From an uncultured Finegoldia sp. (GTDB taxonomy: Bacteria > Bacillota > Clostridia > Tissierellales > Peptoniphilaceae): DNA of 5,964 bases. The stretch lies in NCBI RefSeq assembly GCF_900766215.1, contig NZ_CAAFUQ010000009.1:1-5964 (forward strand). The letters are read 5' to 3'. Both the position numbers and the translations under genes were made by a program. The first letter of the stretch is position 1. The number at the start of each line of letters is the position of its first letter. Below the pieces are notes generated by a model. The model made no database searches, had not been told where the DNA came from, and worked only from the letters and a program-made list of their open reading frames with translations. This document shows positions 5,691 through 5,964 of this stretch, in pieces.

Positions 5691-5800
5691 GTGCCGTCAG
5701 TTCCTACGAATCAAAGATTCGTGGCAACTGGTTGCACCAGACCTACTACGAAATCATAGATTTCTGTTAGGTCTAGGTCTCCCACAAGTGGACTCGTAGG
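5686..5800 (-). ncRNA. Candidate multi-hairpin structured RNA between two terminators
   Basis: Outer arms CCTACG (5686-5691) and CGTAGG (5795-5800) enclose three nested hairpins: CCACAAGTGG (5782-5791); a stem at 5739-5774 with AGACCTA/TAGGTCT outside and GAAATC-ATA-GATTTC inside; and a 33-base hairpin at 5698-5730 with 13 of 15 positions paired around a 3-base loop. The density of pairing is far above what the neighbouring DNA shows. The RNA would be made by readthrough of the first terminator and would end at the second. It does not resemble 5S, tRNA, 6S or SRP RNA that I can recognise. It may instead be a palindromic repeat element that is not functional as RNA. Confidence 0.5.
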
Positions 5801-5810
5801 TTTCATATAA

Positions 5811-5847
5811 CAAAAAAGACCTAGCGGACATTGTCATCACTAGATCT
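5811..5847 (-). terminator. First intrinsic terminator after 5S rRNA
   Basis: On the minus strand AGATCTAGTG (5847-5838) pairs with CGCTAGGTCT (5826-5817) in a 10-bp stem with two G-U pairs; the 11-base loop can add a GAC/GTC mini-stem. A T run follows at 5816-5812. It begins only about 7 bases after the mature 5S end, the normal place for an rRNA operon terminator. Confidence 0.93.
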
Positions 5848-5853
5848 TAATTG

Positions 5854-5964
5854 TTTGGCGACTACCTACTCTCCCACGACGTTTCCATCGTAGTACCATC
5901 GGCGTTAAGAGGCTTAACTTCTGTGTTCGGCATGGGTACAGGTGTATCCCTCTTGCTTTTATCA
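5854..5964 (-). rRNA. rrf: 5S ribosomal RNA, 5' end cut by the window edge
   Basis: The minus strand reads GCAAGAGGGATACACCTGT, then CCGAACACAGAAGTTAAGC, CGCCGATGGTAC and GGGAGAGTAGG, the conserved blocks of 5S rRNA in order. The 3' strand of helix I, TAGTCGCCAAA, ends at about 5854; its 5' partner is outside the window, so roughly the first 8-10 bases are missing. The exact 3' end is uncertain by a few bases. Its position and strand show that an rRNA operon ends here and reads toward the rho cluster. Confidence 0.96.

Noticed and set aside
5686..5800. tRNA gene in the rRNA operon tail
   Set aside because: The stems do not give a cloverleaf: there is no T-loop GTTCGANTC in place, no 7-bp acceptor stem, and the hairpin loops are only 3 bases.
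5634..5850. Complete second 5S rRNA gene
   Set aside because: Only the last bases match. The conserved blocks CCGAACACAGAAG and CGCCGATGGTA are missing from the segment.

Overview
The window is very AT-rich and reads as a low-GC Gram-positive anaerobe. Gene order, protein style and the shape of the intergenic repeats suggest class Tissierellia, probably Peptoniphilaceae and possibly Finegoldia. That placement is recognition, not a database result. Every real gene lies on the minus strand, so the biological reading direction runs from 5964 down to 1.

Region by region, in that direction: (1) 5964-5854 is a 5S rRNA lacking only its first bases, the end of an rRNA operon. (2) 5853-5634 holds a strong intrinsic terminator, a roughly 115-nt multi-hairpin segment, a second copy of the last bases of 5S, and a second terminator. 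(3) 5633-4980 has no credible gene; it contains diverged modules repeated at a spacing of about 223 bp and a large inverted repeat. (4) 4976-4948 carries a promoter, followed by a membrane-anchored thioredoxin-like protein overlapping a CcdA-type thiol-disulfide transporter, then rho only 11 bp later. (5) 2227-2199 carries a near-consensus promoter for rpmE (ribosomal protein L31), and rpmE is followed by a terminator-like hairpin. (6) 1875-1 holds a DUF1385 membrane protein (YqhQ-like), prmC and the start of prfA, coupled by a 7-bp overlap and a 2-bp gap.

Functionally, rho-rpmE-DUF1385-prmC-prfA is a familiar clostridial block of transcription termination, ribosome and translation termination genes; PrmC methylates the product of the next gene, RF1. 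The less expected part is the redox pair directly upstream of rho: CcdA would carry reducing power from the cytosol to the extracytoplasmic thioredoxin. The most unusual DNA is the rRNA-operon tail, where the 5S 3' end and its terminator are duplicated around a highly structured insert, next to a field of diverged repeat modules.
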